Source of the DNA: Sutcliffiella cohnii
Lineage (GTDB): Bacteria; Bacillota; Bacilli; Bacillales; Bacillaceae_I
Direction of reading: 5' to 3'
DNA: 64,000 bases
Assembly (NCBI RefSeq): GCF_002250055.1
Contig: NZ_CP018866.1
Span: 2,410,501 to 2,474,500, forward strand
The notes under the pieces were generated by a model that did not search any database, was not told the origin of the DNA, and saw only the letters and a list, made by a program, of their open reading frames with translations. Below, one piece after another: positions 46,028 through 57,101 of the stretch; positions within the stretch are counted from its first letter, which is position 1, and each line of letters opens with the position of its first letter. Position numbers and translations under genes: made by a program.

Positions 46028-46639
46028 TTGACATGGGAAGTATTTAATGTTATTGGTACGATTGCATTTGCGATAAGTGGGGCAATTGTAGCAATGGAAG
46101 AAGAGTACGATATATTAGGTGTATATATATTAGGAATCGTAACAGCGTTCGGTGGCGGAGTAGTTCGTAATTTGTTAATAGGAGTCCCTGTTTCTGCAAT
46201 ATGGGAGCAAGGTGTATTATTCCAACTTGCTTTATTTGTCATGACAGCAGTGTTCCTTTTCCCTAATAATGTATTAAAACATTGGACAAAATGGGGTAAC
46301 TTTACAGATGCTATCGGATTAGCAGCATTCGCTATTCAAGGGGCATTATATGCCACTAATATGAACCATCCACTAAGCGCGGTAATTGTTGCGGCAGTAC
46401 TTACTGGTAGTGGTGGAGGAATTATTAGAGATGTTTTAGCCGGAAGAAAACCACTCGTACTAAGATCTGAAATCTATGCAGCATGGGCTATACTTGCTGG
46501 GCTGGCAATAGGGCTTGGAATTGCAAAGTCACCTATACAGTTATACGTCCTGTTTGCAATCATCGTTACATTTAGAGTGTTGTCATACACATATAAATGG
46601 AGATTACCAAATCGAACACTTAAAGCACGTAGCTATTAA
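46028..46639 (+). CDS. TRIC-family (UPF0126) cation channel protein
   Basis: 203 residues from a TTG with GGAG at 8 bases (a GTG three codons earlier has no spaced ribosome site). Seven hydrophobic segments. The two internal repeats each carry the glycine-rich motif: VTAFGGGVVRNLLIGVPV and LTGSGGGIIRDVLAGRKPLV, the GGG-xx-RD hallmark of TRIC channels. Prokaryotic members form trimeric K+ or cation channels; physiology in Bacillus is unknown. Single gene, with a terminator after. Confidence 0.88.
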   Translation: MTWEVFNVIGTIAFAISGAIVAMEEEYDILGVYILGIVTAFGGGVVRNLLIGVPVSAIWEQGVLFQLALFVMTAVFLFPNNVLKHWTKWGNFTDAIGLAAFAIQGALYATNMNHPLSAVIVAAVLTGSGGGIIRDVLAGRKPLVLRSEIYAAWAILAGLAIGLGIAKSPIQLYVLFAIIVTFRVLSYTYKWRLPNRTLKARSY

Positions 46640-46687
46640 TAGATCAAACTATTTTGTTATTATTCTATTATTCTATATGTCGTAAAC

Positions 46688-46722
46688 AAAAAACTATCCA
46701 TTATAGATGATGGATAGTTTTT
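46688..46722. terminator. Bidirectional terminator after the TRIC gene
   Basis: 12-bp stem AAAAACTATCCA / TGGATAGTTTTT with a 10-base loop, between convergent TRIC and spoVK genes. Confidence 0.75.
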
Positions 46723-46767
46723 ATGTTCAGTTAATTCATTTCAACCGATTAACGCTCTTTTGCTTAC

Positions 46768-47709
46768 TTAACTATTTATTACAATATCCTTACTCTCGAG
46801 CGTGATTAAGTCTTCTCTGCGAAATATATCTTCTTTTAATAACCTCATCGCTTGGGACCTAATTGATTTTTCGATAATATTTCTAACATACCGACCATTA
46901 CTAAATGCAGAAGGAAATAGGGTTGTTTTTAGTTGGATTAAATGATTTCTTAATTTCCATTCCGCTTCTTTACTCAATGTATATTCTCTTTCCTTTAGCA
47001 TACGAATTGTTATTTCCATTAATTCGTCTACTGTATAATCAGGAAAATCAATTATTATCGGAAACCTTGAAACTAAGCCTGGATTAGTTCGTAAAAATTC
47101 TTCCATCTCATTTTTATACCCAGCTAAAATTAAAATAAATTCATGCTGTTTGTCTTCCATATGTTTTACCATCGTATCAATTGCTTCTTTACCAAAGTCT
47201 TTTTCTCCACCTCGGGCTAGTGAGTATGCCTCGTCAACAAACAAAATACCACCAAGTGCTTTTTTTATTAAATCTCTCGTTTTTTGAGCGGTATGACCGA
47301 TATATTCTCCAACAAGGTCCGCTCTTTCTGCTTCAATCAAATGCCCTTTTGATAAGACGTTCATATCTACAAATAGTTTACCAATTAATCGAGCAACAGT
47401 TGTTTTGCCTGTCCCTGGGTTTCCTTTAAACATCATATGCAAAACTTGCTTCTCCGCTTTCAAACCTTGTTCTTCTCTTTTTTTATTTACGTAGATCCAC
47501 GCATAAATTTCTTGCACGATTTTTTTCATTTCTGATAAGCCTACTAGTGTACCTAACTCTTTTTCAATATCTAATAACACCTTATGTTGAGAGCTTGGTT
47601 CTTTTCTTTCTACAATAGGAGGATTTACGTGTTTTACTTTTAAATGCTTTTTTTGTCCATTTAAAACTATATTTATCTTTCCGTTCTCTGTTCTCATTGA
47701 CGGATCCAA
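46768..47709 (-). CDS. spoVK: Stage V sporulation protein K (AAA+ ATPase)
   Basis: 313 residues from a TTG with GAGGTG at 7 bases. AAA+ core: Walker A GNPGTGKTT, LVGEYIGHTAQKTRDLI, Walker B GGILFVDEAYSLARGG, sensor FILILAGY and arginine finger region GLVSRFPIIIDFPDY. Relative of the CbbX/CfqX Rubisco-activase fold. Made in the mother cell under sigma-E and needed for spore maturation. Next to hfq-miaA as in B. subtilis. Confidence 0.93.
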   Translation of the reverse strand: MDPSMRTENGKINIVLNGQKKHLKVKHVNPPIVERKEPSSQHKVLLDIEKELGTLVGLSEMKKIVQEIYAWIYVNKKREEQGLKAEKQVLHMMFKGNPGTGKTTVARLIGKLFVDMNVLSKGHLIEAERADLVGEYIGHTAQKTRDLIKKALGGILFVDEAYSLARGGEKDFGKEAIDTMVKHMEDKQHEFILILAGYKNEMEEFLRTNPGLVSRFPIIIDFPDYTVDELMEITIRMLKEREYTLSKEAEWKLRNHLIQLKTTLFPSAFSNGRYVRNIIEKSIRSQAMRLLKEDIFRREDLITLESKDIVINS

Positions 47710-47930
47710 CAGTGTTCACCTCGCACTGATGATATCATTTAAAGGAAGTTAAATGTCATATCTTCTGAATTTTCGCGCAATTAACGGACATTTCTACAAT
47801 ATTTGCTCACACTTGTCATATTATGCGCTTTCCCAAGAAATATTAGAAATAATACTTTGGTCATTTTAATGATTCACCTATTTCACATATATATGATGAT
47901 GGAGCTTGTATATATGAACAAACTAAATAA

Positions 47931-47956
47931 AAAAACCAGCGAAGTCGCTGGTTTTT
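47931..47956 (-). terminator. Terminator of hfq
   Basis: 11-bp perfect stem AAAAACCAGCG / CGCTGGTTTTT with a 4-base loop, starting at the hfq stop; T run on the minus strand. Confidence 0.85.
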
Positions 47957-48179
47957 ATTCCATATCAAACTGAACATTTTTTTGTGGGGAAAAAGTTGAA
48001 ATAGCATGTTTATAAATAAGTTGTTGCTTACCTTCAGTTTCCAGTAAAACTGTGAAATTATCAAATCCTTTAACTAGCCCACGTAACTGAAAGCCATTTA
48101 ATAAAAATACGGTAACGTTAGTTCCATCTTTCCGTAATTGATTTAAAAATTGATCCTGAATGTTAATAGATTGTTTCAT
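47955..48179 (-). CDS. hfq: RNA chaperone Hfq
   Basis: 74 residues, one Sm domain: [40 protein letters not shown] (Sm1) and LIYKHAIST (Sm2, YKHA). It forms a hexameric ring that binds A-rich and U-rich RNA. The C-terminal tail is short, as in other Gram-positive Hfq. AGAGGAGGAC before ATG; 14 bases after miaA, the conserved miaA-hfq pair. Confidence 0.96.
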   Translation of the reverse strand: MKQSINIQDQFLNQLRKDGTNVTVFLLNGFQLRGLVKGFDNFTVLLETEGKQQLIYKHAISTFSPQKNVQFDME

Positions 48180-48193
48180 ATCTTTGTCCTCCT

Positions 48194-49165
48194 CTAATCT
48201 CTATAATTATAATGCTTTATATTCGCTTCAAGTTGCAGCTTTCCTGCCACAAATGTCAAAATTTCCGATAATTTTTCATCTACACTATGTTCCGTCATAT
48301 CAAACCACGTTACTTCCATTTTATTTCTAAACCATGTTAATTGTCGTTTAGCATAGCGACGTGAATTTTGTTTTAATTGTTGAATAGCTTCCTCAAAAGA
48401 GATATTCCCATCAAGGTAGGAATATAATTCTTTATAGCCAATCGCTTGGATTGATTGACAATCGTTAATACCTATATTATATAAACCCTTTACTTCTTGT
48501 AGTAAGCCTTCTTCTAGCATTATATCGACACGCATATTAATCCGTTCATACAATTTATCTCTATCCATTGTCAAACCAATTAATGCGACATCATACAATA
48601 ATTTCTCTTCACGCTCATTAGTAGCTTCAGAAAATTTTATTCCTGTACTCTCGTATACTTCTAACGCTCTAATAACCCGCCTCACATTGTTAGGGTGTAT
48701 TAGTTCGGCACTCTTTGGATCCACTTCTTTGAGTTTTTGATATAAGTAGTCATTCCCAAGTTGTTGAACCTCACGTTCTAATTTTATTCTTATTTGTTCA
48801 TTTTGGCCCTTCTCGGAAAACTGATAATCATAAAGTACTGATTGTATGTAGAGGCCTGTACCACCTACAATGATAGGCATTTTACCTCTTTTGTGTATTT
48901 TAGATATTAACTCTCTAACACTTTTTTGAAATTGGGCTACAGAGTATGACTCATCAGGCTCGATAATATCAATTAAATGATGTGTTATGCCATCTTTCTC
49001 TTCCTCTTTTATTTTTGCGGTACCGATGTCCATTCCTTTATAAATTTGCATCGAATCTCCACTAATTATTTCACCATTTAAGATTTTTGCTAGTTCTACA
49101 CTAAGTTTTGTTTTACCTACAGCGGTTGGTCCTATAATAACAATTACCTTTTCTCCCATTCCCAT
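48194..49165 (-). CDS. miaA: tRNA dimethylallyltransferase MiaA
   Basis: 323 residues. P-loop [15 protein letters not shown] near residue 12, substrate loop [33 protein letters not shown], and [14 protein letters not shown], which contacts the anticodon. It adds the dimethylallyl group to A37 of tRNAs reading UNN codons; MiaB, also in this window, then thiomethylates the same base. First gene of the pair with hfq. The 240-base gap upstream is AT-rich and without a gene. Confidence 0.95.
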   Translation of the reverse strand: MGMGEKVIVIIGPTAVGKTKLSVELAKILNGEIISGDSMQIYKGMDIGTAKIKEEEKDGITHHLIDIIEPDESYSVAQFQKSVRELISKIHKRGKMPIIVGGTGLYIQSVLYDYQFSEKGQNEQIRIKLEREVQQLGNDYLYQKLKEVDPKSAELIHPNNVRRVIRALEVYESTGIKFSEATNEREEKLLYDVALIGLTMDRDKLYERINMRVDIMLEEGLLQEVKGLYNIGINDCQSIQAIGYKELYSYLDGNISFEEAIQQLKQNSRRYAKRQLTWFRNKMEVTWFDMTEHSVDEKLSEILTFVAGKLQLEANIKHYNYRD

Positions 49166-49405
49166 ATATCACTCTTTTCTCTCTTTAAACATACGTCATT
49201 AATAATGGTAAAACAAAAAGTGCATAATTAGTTGTAACAAGAACTTATTATTCCCATAATTACATACTTTTATAGCACTTTTATTAATATATATTTTACT
49301 TGATTTATTATTTTTTTCAAAATAGGTTGTCTTATTTATTATCTTTTTCTTTTAGCTCATTTTATTAATCTTCTATTTCGATATTTATGTGTGAATAAAG
49401 TCATA

Positions 49406-51286
49406 TTACATTACACGTTTAAACATTTTTTCTAATTCATACGTACTATAATGTATAATAATTGGTCTACCATGCGGGCAAGTAAAAGGATCCTTTACTT
49501 TTCTTAATGTTTCTAGCAAGGAAAATATTTCATCTTCCCTTAAATGATGGTTTGCTTTAATTGCCGCTTTACAGCTCATCATAATTGCTGCTTCTTCTCT
49601 AAGTTTTGCCACATTAATTTTTTTTGTTTTTAAGATTTGTTCCATCATATCTTCAATTATTTCTTTTTCCTCACCCTTTGGAAACCAAACAGGATGTGAT
49701 CGAATAATAAATGTTTGATGACCAAAAGACTCTAAGAAAACACCACATTCGGAAAATAAGTGTAGATTTTCTTCTAGAAACATATATTCTTCAGGCGAAC
49801 ACTCAATCGTTATCGGTACTAATAAATGTTGTACAGAACGGTCAACATCACCTAATTTATCATAGAAGTATTCATAATTAATACGTTCTTGAGCTGCGTG
49901 CTGGTCAATTAAATATAGCCCTTTTTCATTTTGAGCAATAATATAAGTCCCGTGCATTTGCCCAATTGGATACATCGTCGGTACTCTACTTAAACGTTCC
50001 TCTTCTTGAACATAAGTAGGAAGTCTATCTTCGGAAAATGTTTCAACTTTCAATTCGTTTATAATATCCGTTTCTTCATTTGATGTCCATTTTATCTCTT
50101 CTTTAATCGTGCTATCACTATTAAACTGTGAAGGTTGATCATAGTCTGGCAAAAAGTTCTCGTTACCATCTTCTTTAATTTGTGATGTTAAATGGATTTC
50201 CTTCTTTACTGCTGGTGCTGCATCAAAATTAAAGGAATGTTGCTCTGTTTCGCTTTTTACAGTACTAAAAGATTTAGAAGGAGTTACAGTTGGAATTAGC
50301 TCTTTTGATTGAAATGTCCGTTTAATACCTTCAACAACAAGTTCGTAAAGTTCATCCTCTTTACTTATTCTCACTTCTAGTTTTGCAGGATGTACATTCA
50401 CATCCACTAATAATGGATCCATTTCAATTTGTAAGAACACAATTGGGTGACGACCAATCGGAAGTAACGTATGATAACCAGCTTGTATTGCACGATTTAA
50501 GACGAAATTTTTCACAAAACGACCATTAATAATAGTAGATATATAATTTTTAGACGCTCTCGTTATTTCAGGAAGCGCTAAAAAACCAGTAACTTTAAAA
50601 TCTAGTGATGATATGTCGATCGGAATCATTTTTTTCGCAATAGACATTCCATAAATGGAAGCTAATACATGCAATGTTTGTCCATTTCCGTTCGTGGAGA
50701 ATATTTTTTTCCCATTATGTGACAAACGAAATGCAATTTCCGGATGAGCCAACGCCAACCTGTACACGATATCTGTAATATTACCGAGCTCTGTATTTAT
50801 TGTTTTCATATACTTTAAACGAGCAGGTGTATTGTAAAATAAGTGAGATACTGTAATATCTGTACCTTTACGAGCATTAGAAGGCTCGGTAAGTTCAACT
50901 ATACCGCCTTTTAATTTCACATAAGTTCCAGCTTCTTCACCAGTGCTCGTCGTTAGCTCAAATATTGAAACAGAAGCAATACTTGGCAATGCTTCTCCAC
51001 GGAATCCTAGTGTTCTAATACGAAAAAGATCATTTTCATCTTTTATTTTACTAGTAGCATGACGATAAAATGCTTTAGCAACATCGTCCTCTTCCATTCC
51101 ATCTCCATTATCTAATATGCGAATCTTCGTTAGTCCAGCTTCTTCTAATTCAATTTGAATAATGGTTGAATTTGCATCAATTGCATTTTCTACTAGTTCC
51201 TTTACAACAGAGGCCGGACGTTCGACTACTTCTCCAGCTGCTATTTTATTTGATAACTGTTCGTTGAGCTGGATGATTTTCCCCAC
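49406..51286 (-). CDS. mutL: DNA mismatch repair protein MutL
   Basis: 626 residues from a GTG; AGGAGGG overlaps the mutS stop region 8 bases upstream. GHKL ATPase: [38 protein letters not shown]. The C-terminal part has the endonuclease motif [12 protein letters not shown] plus ACK-type [10 protein letters not shown] and CPHGRP, the metal-dependent nicking site found in MutL of bacteria without MutH. The linker (about 340-425) is rich in Ser/Thr and charged residues. Follows mutS by 12 bases. Confidence 0.96.
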   Translation of the reverse strand: MGKIIQLNEQLSNKIAAGEVVERPASVVKELVENAIDANSTIIQIELEEAGLTKIRILDNGDGMEEDDVAKAFYRHATSKIKDENDLFRIRTLGFRGEALPSIASVSIFELTTSTGEEAGTYVKLKGGIVELTEPSNARKGTDITVSHLFYNTPARLKYMKTINTELGNITDIVYRLALAHPEIAFRLSHNGKKIFSTNGNGQTLHVLASIYGMSIAKKMIPIDISSLDFKVTGFLALPEITRASKNYISTIINGRFVKNFVLNRAIQAGYHTLLPIGRHPIVFLQIEMDPLLVDVNVHPAKLEVRISKEDELYELVVEGIKRTFQSKELIPTVTPSKSFSTVKSETEQHSFNFDAAPAVKKEIHLTSQIKEDGNENFLPDYDQPSQFNSDSTIKEEIKWTSNEETDIINELKVETFSEDRLPTYVQEEERLSRVPTMYPIGQMHGTYIIAQNEKGLYLIDQHAAQERINYEYFYDKLGDVDRSVQHLLVPITIECSPEEYMFLEENLHLFSECGVFLESFGHQTFIIRSHPVWFPKGEEKEIIEDMMEQILKTKKINVAKLREEAAIMMSCKAAIKANHHLREDEIFSLLETLRKVKDPFTCPHGRPIIIHYSTYELEKMFKRVM

Positions 51287-51298
51287 TACTTTTCCCTC

Positions 51299-53899
51299 CT
51301 ACTTTTTTAGCACCTTATGCAATTCGTATAGTTGATTTAGTGCTTGCATAGGTGTCATGTCTAATATATCTATATTTTTTATTGTTTGAATAATTTCTTG
51401 CTCTTTTTTCGCGATAGTTGGTGTACTTGTTTTAGACTTACTATCATTCATTTCAAAAAAGGATAGTTGGCTATCATCTTCAAAAACTTTCGTTCCCTCT
51501 TGTATTTTTGGACTTTTCTCGCTACTTGGCGTTTCCAATGCTTTTAATATTTCCGCAGCTCTAACAATTACTTCTTTTGGTAAGTTAGCTAATTCCGCTA
51601 CATGAATACCGTAACTTTTATCAGCAGGCCCTTCTTTCATCTTATGAAGGAATACTACTTTTCCATTTTTCTCTACGACACTCACATGAATATTGAGCAG
51701 CTTCCCTAAAGCAGTTTCTAGTGACGTTAACTCATGGTAGTGGGTCGAAAATAATGTTTTTGCCCCTATTTTATTGTGTATATATTCGATTAAAGATTGC
51801 GCTAACGCCATTCCATCATACGTAGATGTACCTCGGCCAATTTCATCAAATAAAATTAAACTATTTTGCGTTGCATGAACAATCGCATTGCGCGCCTCCA
51901 ACATTTCTACCATGAACGTACTTTGTCCAGATATTAAATCGTCCGCTGCTCCAATCCTCGTGAAAATTTGGTCGAAAATAGGTAACACTGCTGATTTCGC
52001 AGGTACAAAGCAACCTATTTGTGCCAAAATAGCTGTTAAAGCAATTTGACGCATAAACGTACTTTTACCAGACATATTCGGTCCAGTAATAAGTAATATT
52101 TCTCGTTCGTTGTTCATGAAACAATCGTTCGGAACATATTCGTTCGAATTTAATACTTTTTCAACGACTGGATGTCTGCCGTCCGTTATCGCTAAAACTC
52201 TTTCCGGGCTAAACTCAGGACGAACATATTGACGCTCTTCACTTATTGTCGCAAAACATTGCAGTACATCTAATTCACTAACTGCTTTTGCTAGAAGCTG
52301 TACTCTCGGAATAAATGTTTTTACTTTTTCTCTTAAACTTACAAATAAATCATATTCCAGCTGAATTATTTTTTCTTCTGCTTCTAAAATTAATGTTTCT
52401 TTTTCCTTCAGTTCTTCTGTTATATACCGTTCAGCATTCGCTAATGTCTGTTTTCGTTCATATCTGTCTTCTTCTAATAAGTGAATGTTAGCTCTAGTGA
52501 CCTCAATGTAGTAACCAAAAATTCGGTTGTATCCGATCTTTAATGATTTAATGCCAGTAACTTCTCGTTCTCTTTTCTCTAACTCTGCTATCCAAGTTTT
52601 CCCGTTTCTTCTAGCATCACGGTATCGGTCTAAATCCTCATTATACCCATCTTTAATAATGTTTCCTTCTTTAACTGAGATAGAAGGTTGTTCTAGTAAA
52701 CTATTTTGCAGGAGATTGGCTAACTCTTCACAATCATCCATCTTTTGAAGGAGCTCGTCCATATTAGCCGGTAGTTCCGTTAACTTTTCTTTCAAAATTG
52801 GTATTTGTTGAAGAGATTTTCTTAATTGAACTAAATCTCTACCATTCACGTTACCAAAAGCCACTCTTCCAGCTAGCCTTTCTAAATCGTAAACTTGTTT
52901 TAATAGTTCTCTAATTTCTTCTCTAGCAAAAAATTGTTCTATTAGTACTTCAACCATTTCCTGGCGGTACGTAATTACTTTTAAGTCTATAAGTGGTCGG
53001 TCAATCCATTGTTTTAATAACCTTCCACCCATTGCTGTAACCGTTTGGTCTAACAACCATAATAACGATCCTTTTTTACCTTTCGAACGAATTGTTTCTG
53101 TAAGTTCTAAGTTACGCTTAGAATATAAATCCATTTTCATAAACTCGTCTATTTGAAAAAATTGAGCTGGTTGTAAATGATCCAAACTTCTTTTTTGCGT
53201 TTTTACTAAATAATGAAGAAGTCTATTTACTGTAACTTTTAGTTTTTCTTGTTCTAGTACTTCTGTAATAGGAAGCATATTGTTTAAAGGTTCACAGTTT
53301 TCCTCATAAGAAATAGTTAAAGACATTCGTTCCTGTAAAGGTAGTAAAGATTCTGTATTAAAATTTGGTGCAACAACTATTTCTTTCCCACCGATTGAAT
53401 AAACCTCATTCGATAATTGATTCATACCACCCGTTAATACTGTTACATAAATTTCACCAGTTGATAAATCTGCATAAGTAAAACCAAGTGTATTATCTTC
53501 AAACTGTGTTGTAGACAATAAAAAGTTATTTTGCTTATCCGTTAGTCCTTTTCCATCCATAACAGTACCAGGAGTAATAAGCTGAACTACTTCTCTCTTT
53601 ACTACTCCTTTCGCCTGTTTAGGATCTTCTACTTGTTCACAAATTGCTACTTTATATCCTTTTTCAATTAATTGTTCAATATAGTTAGGTGCAGAATGAT
53701 AAGGAACCCCACACATCGGAATTTTCTCATCTCCGCCACCTTCTCTACTTGTTAACGTAATTTCCAATTCTTGAGATGCTTTTATAGCATCTTCAAAGAA
53801 CATTTCATAAAAATCACCAAGTCGAAAAAATAAAAAGGCATCTTCATAGTCTGCCTTTACCTTTAAGTATTGTTGAATCATTGGCGTATAAGCTGCCAT
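51299..53899 (-). CDS. mutS: DNA mismatch repair protein MutS
   Basis: 866 residues from the ATG of [15 protein letters not shown], preceded by GGGGG at 6 bases; a frame 16 codons longer has no ribosome site. Mismatch-binding wedge [11 protein letters not shown] near residue 35; clamp and lever in the middle; ATPase in the last third with Walker [14 protein letters not shown], Walker [16 protein letters not shown] and STHYHELT. The C-terminal tail contains QLSFFEM, resembling the beta-clamp-binding motif of B. subtilis MutS. First gene of mutSL. Confidence 0.97.
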   Translation of the reverse strand: MAAYTPMIQQYLKVKADYEDAFLFFRLGDFYEMFFEDAIKASQELEITLTSREGGGDEKIPMCGVPYHSAPNYIEQLIEKGYKVAICEQVEDPKQAKGVVKREVVQLITPGTVMDGKGLTDKQNNFLLSTTQFEDNTLGFTYADLSTGEIYVTVLTGGMNQLSNEVYSIGGKEIVVAPNFNTESLLPLQERMSLTISYEENCEPLNNMLPITEVLEQEKLKVTVNRLLHYLVKTQKRSLDHLQPAQFFQIDEFMKMDLYSKRNLELTETIRSKGKKGSLLWLLDQTVTAMGGRLLKQWIDRPLIDLKVITYRQEMVEVLIEQFFAREEIRELLKQVYDLERLAGRVAFGNVNGRDLVQLRKSLQQIPILKEKLTELPANMDELLQKMDDCEELANLLQNSLLEQPSISVKEGNIIKDGYNEDLDRYRDARRNGKTWIAELEKREREVTGIKSLKIGYNRIFGYYIEVTRANIHLLEEDRYERKQTLANAERYITEELKEKETLILEAEEKIIQLEYDLFVSLREKVKTFIPRVQLLAKAVSELDVLQCFATISEERQYVRPEFSPERVLAITDGRHPVVEKVLNSNEYVPNDCFMNNEREILLITGPNMSGKSTFMRQIALTAILAQIGCFVPAKSAVLPIFDQIFTRIGAADDLISGQSTFMVEMLEARNAIVHATQNSLILFDEIGRGTSTYDGMALAQSLIEYIHNKIGAKTLFSTHYHELTSLETALGKLLNIHVSVVEKNGKVVFLHKMKEGPADKSYGIHVAELANLPKEVIVRAAEILKALETPSSEKSPKIQEGTKVFEDDSQLSFFEMNDSKSKTSTPTIAKKEQEIIQTIKNIDILDMTPMQALNQLYELHKVLKK

Positions 53900-54020
53900 C
53901 GTAAACCCCCAACTAATAATAAATATTCGTTCTGTTATTCTAATCAATTATAACATATTTCGACGAATTACTTAAATAGTCATGTACTTCCTGAACAATA
54001 TCGCATCCTTAACAAAAGAA

Positions 54021-54051
54021 AAAAACTAGGAAGTAATCTCCCTAGCTTTTT
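54021..54051 (-). terminator. Terminator of cotE
   Basis: Stem CTAGGGAG / TTCCTAG (imperfect, within AAAAAGCTAGG...CCTAGTTTTTT) just after the cotE stop, with a T run on the minus strand. Confidence 0.6.
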
Positions 54052-54053
54052 GA

Positions 54054-54593
54054 CTATTCTTCATACCCATCCACAATAAAGTCTGGATTTAATTCTTCAA
54101 ATTCTTCATCGTCAACATCCCAATCAGTTTCTTCTGATAAAGCGTCTGGATGAACTTCTACACATACTTTTGTTTCACCTATTACTTCTGCTAAAAATTC
54201 TCTCTCTACTTGTACTGTTACGCTATCACCGTTATCAGCAATACTAGCCTCTAAGCAATTTGGCTGTTGTAAAACACGAGCGACTACTTCAATTTCATCA
54301 CCTAAACTGTTTTCATCTCTGTATTTAAGCTTCACAACATCAGTGTAAGAAACTGTCTCTGTCACTACTTCTGTCTTTGTATTGTCGCTATGAGAGAACC
54401 ACGTATTAATGTCGTATGTTCCTTTCACTTCGACTGCGTCTCCTACCTTTTTTGCATTATATTTATGGTTGATAACCCAACAACCTAAAATGCTAGTAGG
54501 ACGATGTGCAGGTTTAATCGTATGTGTAGACTGCGTAAACTTTCTACCTTTACCTGTGACAGCTTTCGTAATTATTTCTCTGTAGTCAGCCAT
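54054..54593 (-). CDS. cotE: Outer spore coat morphogenetic protein CotE
   Basis: 179 residues from the ATG of [20 protein letters not shown], with GGAGGGTG 9 bases before; a longer frame starts 11 codons earlier without a ribosome site. The core [20 protein letters not shown] and [20 protein letters not shown] is highly conserved, and the C-terminus is the usual acidic tail ([15 protein letters not shown]). CotE drives outer coat assembly around SpoIVA. Two sporulation promoters can be read upstream. Confidence 0.95.
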   Translation of the reverse strand: MADYREIITKAVTGKGRKFTQSTHTIKPAHRPTSILGCWVINHKYNAKKVGDAVEVKGTYDINTWFSHSDNTKTEVVTETVSYTDVVKLKYRDENSLGDEIEVVARVLQQPNCLEASIADNGDSVTVQVEREFLAEVIGETKVCVEVHPDALSEETDWDVDDEEFEELNPDFIVDGYEE

Positions 54594-54629
54594 TCGAGTA
54601 TGCACCCTCCTCAATACAATGTTCATTTC

Positions 54630-54656
54630 ATCCTATGCGGGTTAAATGACTATTGT
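54630..54656 (-). promoter_or_regulatory. Candidate sigma-K promoter of cotE
   Basis: On the minus strand: AC (54655-54656), 17 bases, CATAGGAT (54630-54637), fitting AC-N16/17-CATANNNTA except the last base. It lies 37 bases before the start codon. B. subtilis cotE also has a late sigma-K promoter. Confidence 0.5.
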
Positions 54657-54711
54657 GCTTTTAAATTCCCGTATACTCAAAATAAAATCATTTCAGAAAT
54701 ACGTATACTTC

Positions 54712-54738
54712 ATTGTATGCAGCTATAATAGAAAATGT
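54712..54738 (-). promoter_or_regulatory. Candidate sigma-E promoter of cotE
   Basis: On the minus strand: ACATTTT (54732-54738), 12-base spacer, CATACAAT (54712-54719). The -10 fits the sigma-E consensus CATACAHT exactly; the -35 has one mismatch and the spacer is one base short of the usual 13-15. Confidence 0.5.
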
Positions 54739-54840
54739 GCCTATTTTTTCAAGCTATGTAAGAAGGTGCGAACCTTTACTTTTCATCAAGGCCATTTAAT
54801 GAGGAAAGAAAGGTGATTTTAAAACAGTTTAAAAAATAAA

Positions 54841-54872
54841 AAAGGCGAAAGGAATGGATTCCTCTCACCTTT
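54841..54872 (-). terminator. Terminator of the miaB-ymcA unit
   Basis: 15-base arms AAAGGUGAGAGGAAU / AUUCCUUUCGCCUUU pair fully on minus-strand RNA with two G-U pairs, followed by TTTTTTATTTTTT, a few bases after the ymcA stop. Confidence 0.8.
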
Positions 54873-54878
54873 AAAATA

Positions 54879-55310
54879 TTAATTACAGCTACTTCCTGAA
54901 CTATTACGAACGAATGATCCTGTTTCTCCACGGAGGACATCTCCACCAGTTGTTTTTATGATCTCATCCGTTACCGTTTTTGTAATGGTAGACGCAACTA
55001 ATTGCAATAAATCATTAACTTCCTTTTGAGACTCTTTGAAATCTTGAACAATTGGAATCTCGTCAATTTCTTGTAATAAGTTGTCTAATTTTGCTTCCGT
55101 TTTTTCTAAAGCTGATTCTTTCCCATAATGTTGAAAGTTTACAGCTTGTTTTTGTAAACTTTTCACACTAGCAATCATTTCTTTTACTTTTTGATTTTCA
55201 TTAATTTTTTCTTCCGCTTTTGTAAAAAATTCAACTTCTTCTGTTTCTGAAATCATTGTTGCTAATTCTCTTGCCTTTGTAATTATTTCTTGTTTTGTAT
55301 ATTTCGCCAT
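54879..55310 (-). CDS. ymcA: RicA (YmcA) family regulator of RNA processing and biofilm
   Basis: 143 residues, helical com_ylbF fold: KYTKQEIITKARELATMISE, NQKVKEMIASVKSLQKQAVN. The C-terminus ends in SSGSSCN with a Cys, consistent with the Fe-S ligands reported for the RicAFT complex. With YlbF and YaaT it helps RNase Y cut mRNAs and aids Spo0A phosphorylation and competence; rny lies about 8 kb away. Starts on the heels of miaB (one base apart), AGGTG before ATG. Confidence 0.92.
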   Translation of the reverse strand: MAKYTKQEIITKARELATMISETEEVEFFTKAEEKINENQKVKEMIASVKSLQKQAVNFQHYGKESALEKTEAKLDNLLQEIDEIPIVQDFKESQKEVNDLLQLVASTITKTVTDEIIKTTGGDVLRGETGSFVRNSSGSSCN

Positions 55311-55311
55311 T

Positions 55312-56850
55312 TTATTTCACCTCAACTGGTTGTTCAACCATTTCCCCATTTAATGTCCATGTTTTTGCTTCTGTAATTTTCACAGATACTATTTGCCCAA
55401 TAGCAGATTTAGGTGCTCTGAAGTTTACTAATTTACTCTTTTCTGTATAGCCTGAAAGTACTTCGGGATTTTTCTTACTTTCTCCTTCTACAAGCACATT
55501 AACAATTTTACCTTCATATTCTTTAAGTTTTTTAGCTGAAATCTCATTAACGATAGCGTTTAACCTTTGTAGACGCTCTTTTTTCACTTCCATTGGTACA
55601 TTATCTTTCATTTTAGCAGCTGGTGTACCTTCACGTGGTGAATAAATAAACGTATAAGCAGAATCAAATTCAACTTCACGATATAAGGAAAGTGTTTCTT
55701 CGAACTGTTCCTCCGTCTCGTTAGGGAACCCTACAATAATATCAGTAGTTAGAGAAGCGTTCGGCATTGCTTCCTTAATCTTACGAACAAGTTCTAAATA
55801 TTGCTCACGACTATATTTACGAGCCATTATTTTCAATATTTCTGAACTACCTGATTGTACTGGTAAATGGATGTGATCTAATAAGTTACCGCCTTTACCT
55901 AACACTTCTATTAAGTGATCGTCAAAATCTCTTGGGTGACTAGTCGTGAAACGGATTCTAGGAATATCAATTTTACGAATTTCGTCCATAAGGTCGCCTA
56001 AACCGTATTTTCTGTCTTCAAAGTCTTTACCATAAGCATTAACGTTTTGGCCAAGAAGAGTAATTTCTTTATAACCTTGTGCAGCTAAATGGCGTACTTC
56101 CTGAATAATATCTTCTGGACGTCTACTACGCTCTTTTCCGCGTGTATAAGGAACAATACAATACGTACAGAATTTATCACACCCGTACATAATATTGACC
56201 CAAGCTTTAATATTACCTTTACGTACTTTAGGGAGATTCTCAATGACATCCCCTTCTTTAGACCATACTTCTACGACCATTTCTTTAGACATATAAGCTT
56301 CATTTAAAATATTAGGAAGACGATGAATATTATGTGTACCGAAAATCATATCAACTTGTTGGTAGGTTTTAAGAATTTTATTTACAACTGATTCCTCTTG
56401 CGACATACAACCACAAACACCTATCAAAAGATCTGGCTTTTCACTTTTCAAATGTTTTAAATGACCAAGCTCACCGAACACCTTATTTTCAGCATTTTCA
56501 CGGATTGCACAAGTATTTAGTAGAATGACGTCAGCGTCTTCCACACCGTCTGTTGGTTCATAACCTAATTCTAGAAAAATACCAGCCATCACTTCCGTAT
56601 CATGCTCGTTCATTTGGCAACCATAAGTTCTAATATAAAACTTCTTGCCTTGTCCTAAGCCATGAAATTCTTGAGATATACTAAAATCTTTATGGTACTT
56701 TACTTCTTCTTTTCCACGTTTTTTTGCATCTTTCAAAGAAGGAGCGACATAAACACTTTCAAAAAATTTACTATAGTCCTTTTCGGATTTTTTGTCCGAT
56801 GGATTTTTTGTTGCAATTTGTTGCGATTCTAACCTTTGTTTCTCGTTCAT
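55312..56850 (-). CDS. miaB: tRNA-2-methylthio-N6-dimethylallyladenosine synthase MiaB
   Basis: 512 residues from the ATG of [11 protein letters not shown], with GGAAAGGAG upstream. N-terminal auxiliary Fe-S domain with Cys in [24 protein letters not shown] and GVCGCMSQ; radical-SAM triad CDKFCTYC; C-terminal TRAM domain from about residue 440. The first 60 residues are the Bacillus-type extension ([20 protein letters not shown]). It adds ms2 to i6A37 of tRNA made by MiaA. Upstream gene of ymcA. Confidence 0.96.
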   Translation of the reverse strand: MNEKQRLESQQIATKNPSDKKSEKDYSKFFESVYVAPSLKDAKKRGKEEVKYHKDFSISQEFHGLGQGKKFYIRTYGCQMNEHDTEVMAGIFLELGYEPTDGVEDADVILLNTCAIRENAENKVFGELGHLKHLKSEKPDLLIGVCGCMSQEESVVNKILKTYQQVDMIFGTHNIHRLPNILNEAYMSKEMVVEVWSKEGDVIENLPKVRKGNIKAWVNIMYGCDKFCTYCIVPYTRGKERSRRPEDIIQEVRHLAAQGYKEITLLGQNVNAYGKDFEDRKYGLGDLMDEIRKIDIPRIRFTTSHPRDFDDHLIEVLGKGGNLLDHIHLPVQSGSSEILKIMARKYSREQYLELVRKIKEAMPNASLTTDIIVGFPNETEEQFEETLSLYREVEFDSAYTFIYSPREGTPAAKMKDNVPMEVKKERLQRLNAIVNEISAKKLKEYEGKIVNVLVEGESKKNPEVLSGYTEKSKLVNFRAPKSAIGQIVSVKITEAKTWTLNGEMVEQPVEVK

Positions 56851-57063
56851 TTTGAAACTCCTTTCCTTATAACCAAACAAACACTACATTATCATAGTAT
56901 ATAATTTTATCCTAAACTAAACAACCGTAAAAGGATAGTTGTAAAAATATGTCCATATAATGAGTTTCACTAATAAAACATCGACATTACTATAATCATT
57001 GGAAGCTAGTTTTGGTAGTGAATGTGCAGAGCTTTTGTAAAATCACGATAGTAAAAGTTGAAA

Positions 57064-57094
57064 AACCCATCTTACTATTTAGGTAAGATGGGTT
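57064..57094 (-). terminator. Terminator of korAB
   Basis: 12-bp perfect stem AACCCATCTTAC / GTAAGATGGGTT with a 7-base loop, then TTTTCAAC on the minus strand; eight bases after the korB stop. Confidence 0.85.
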
Positions 57095-57101
57095 ATCGTT
57101 G

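Noticed and set aside
49166..49405. 240-base gap between miaA and mutL
   Set aside because: Very AT-rich, no frame with a ribosome site, no hairpin with T run, no riboswitch-like pattern; nothing to report.
51299..53947. Longer MutS start 16 codons upstream
   Set aside because: The extension ([15 protein letters not shown]) is not MutS-like, and the GGGGG ribosome site serves the inner ATG.
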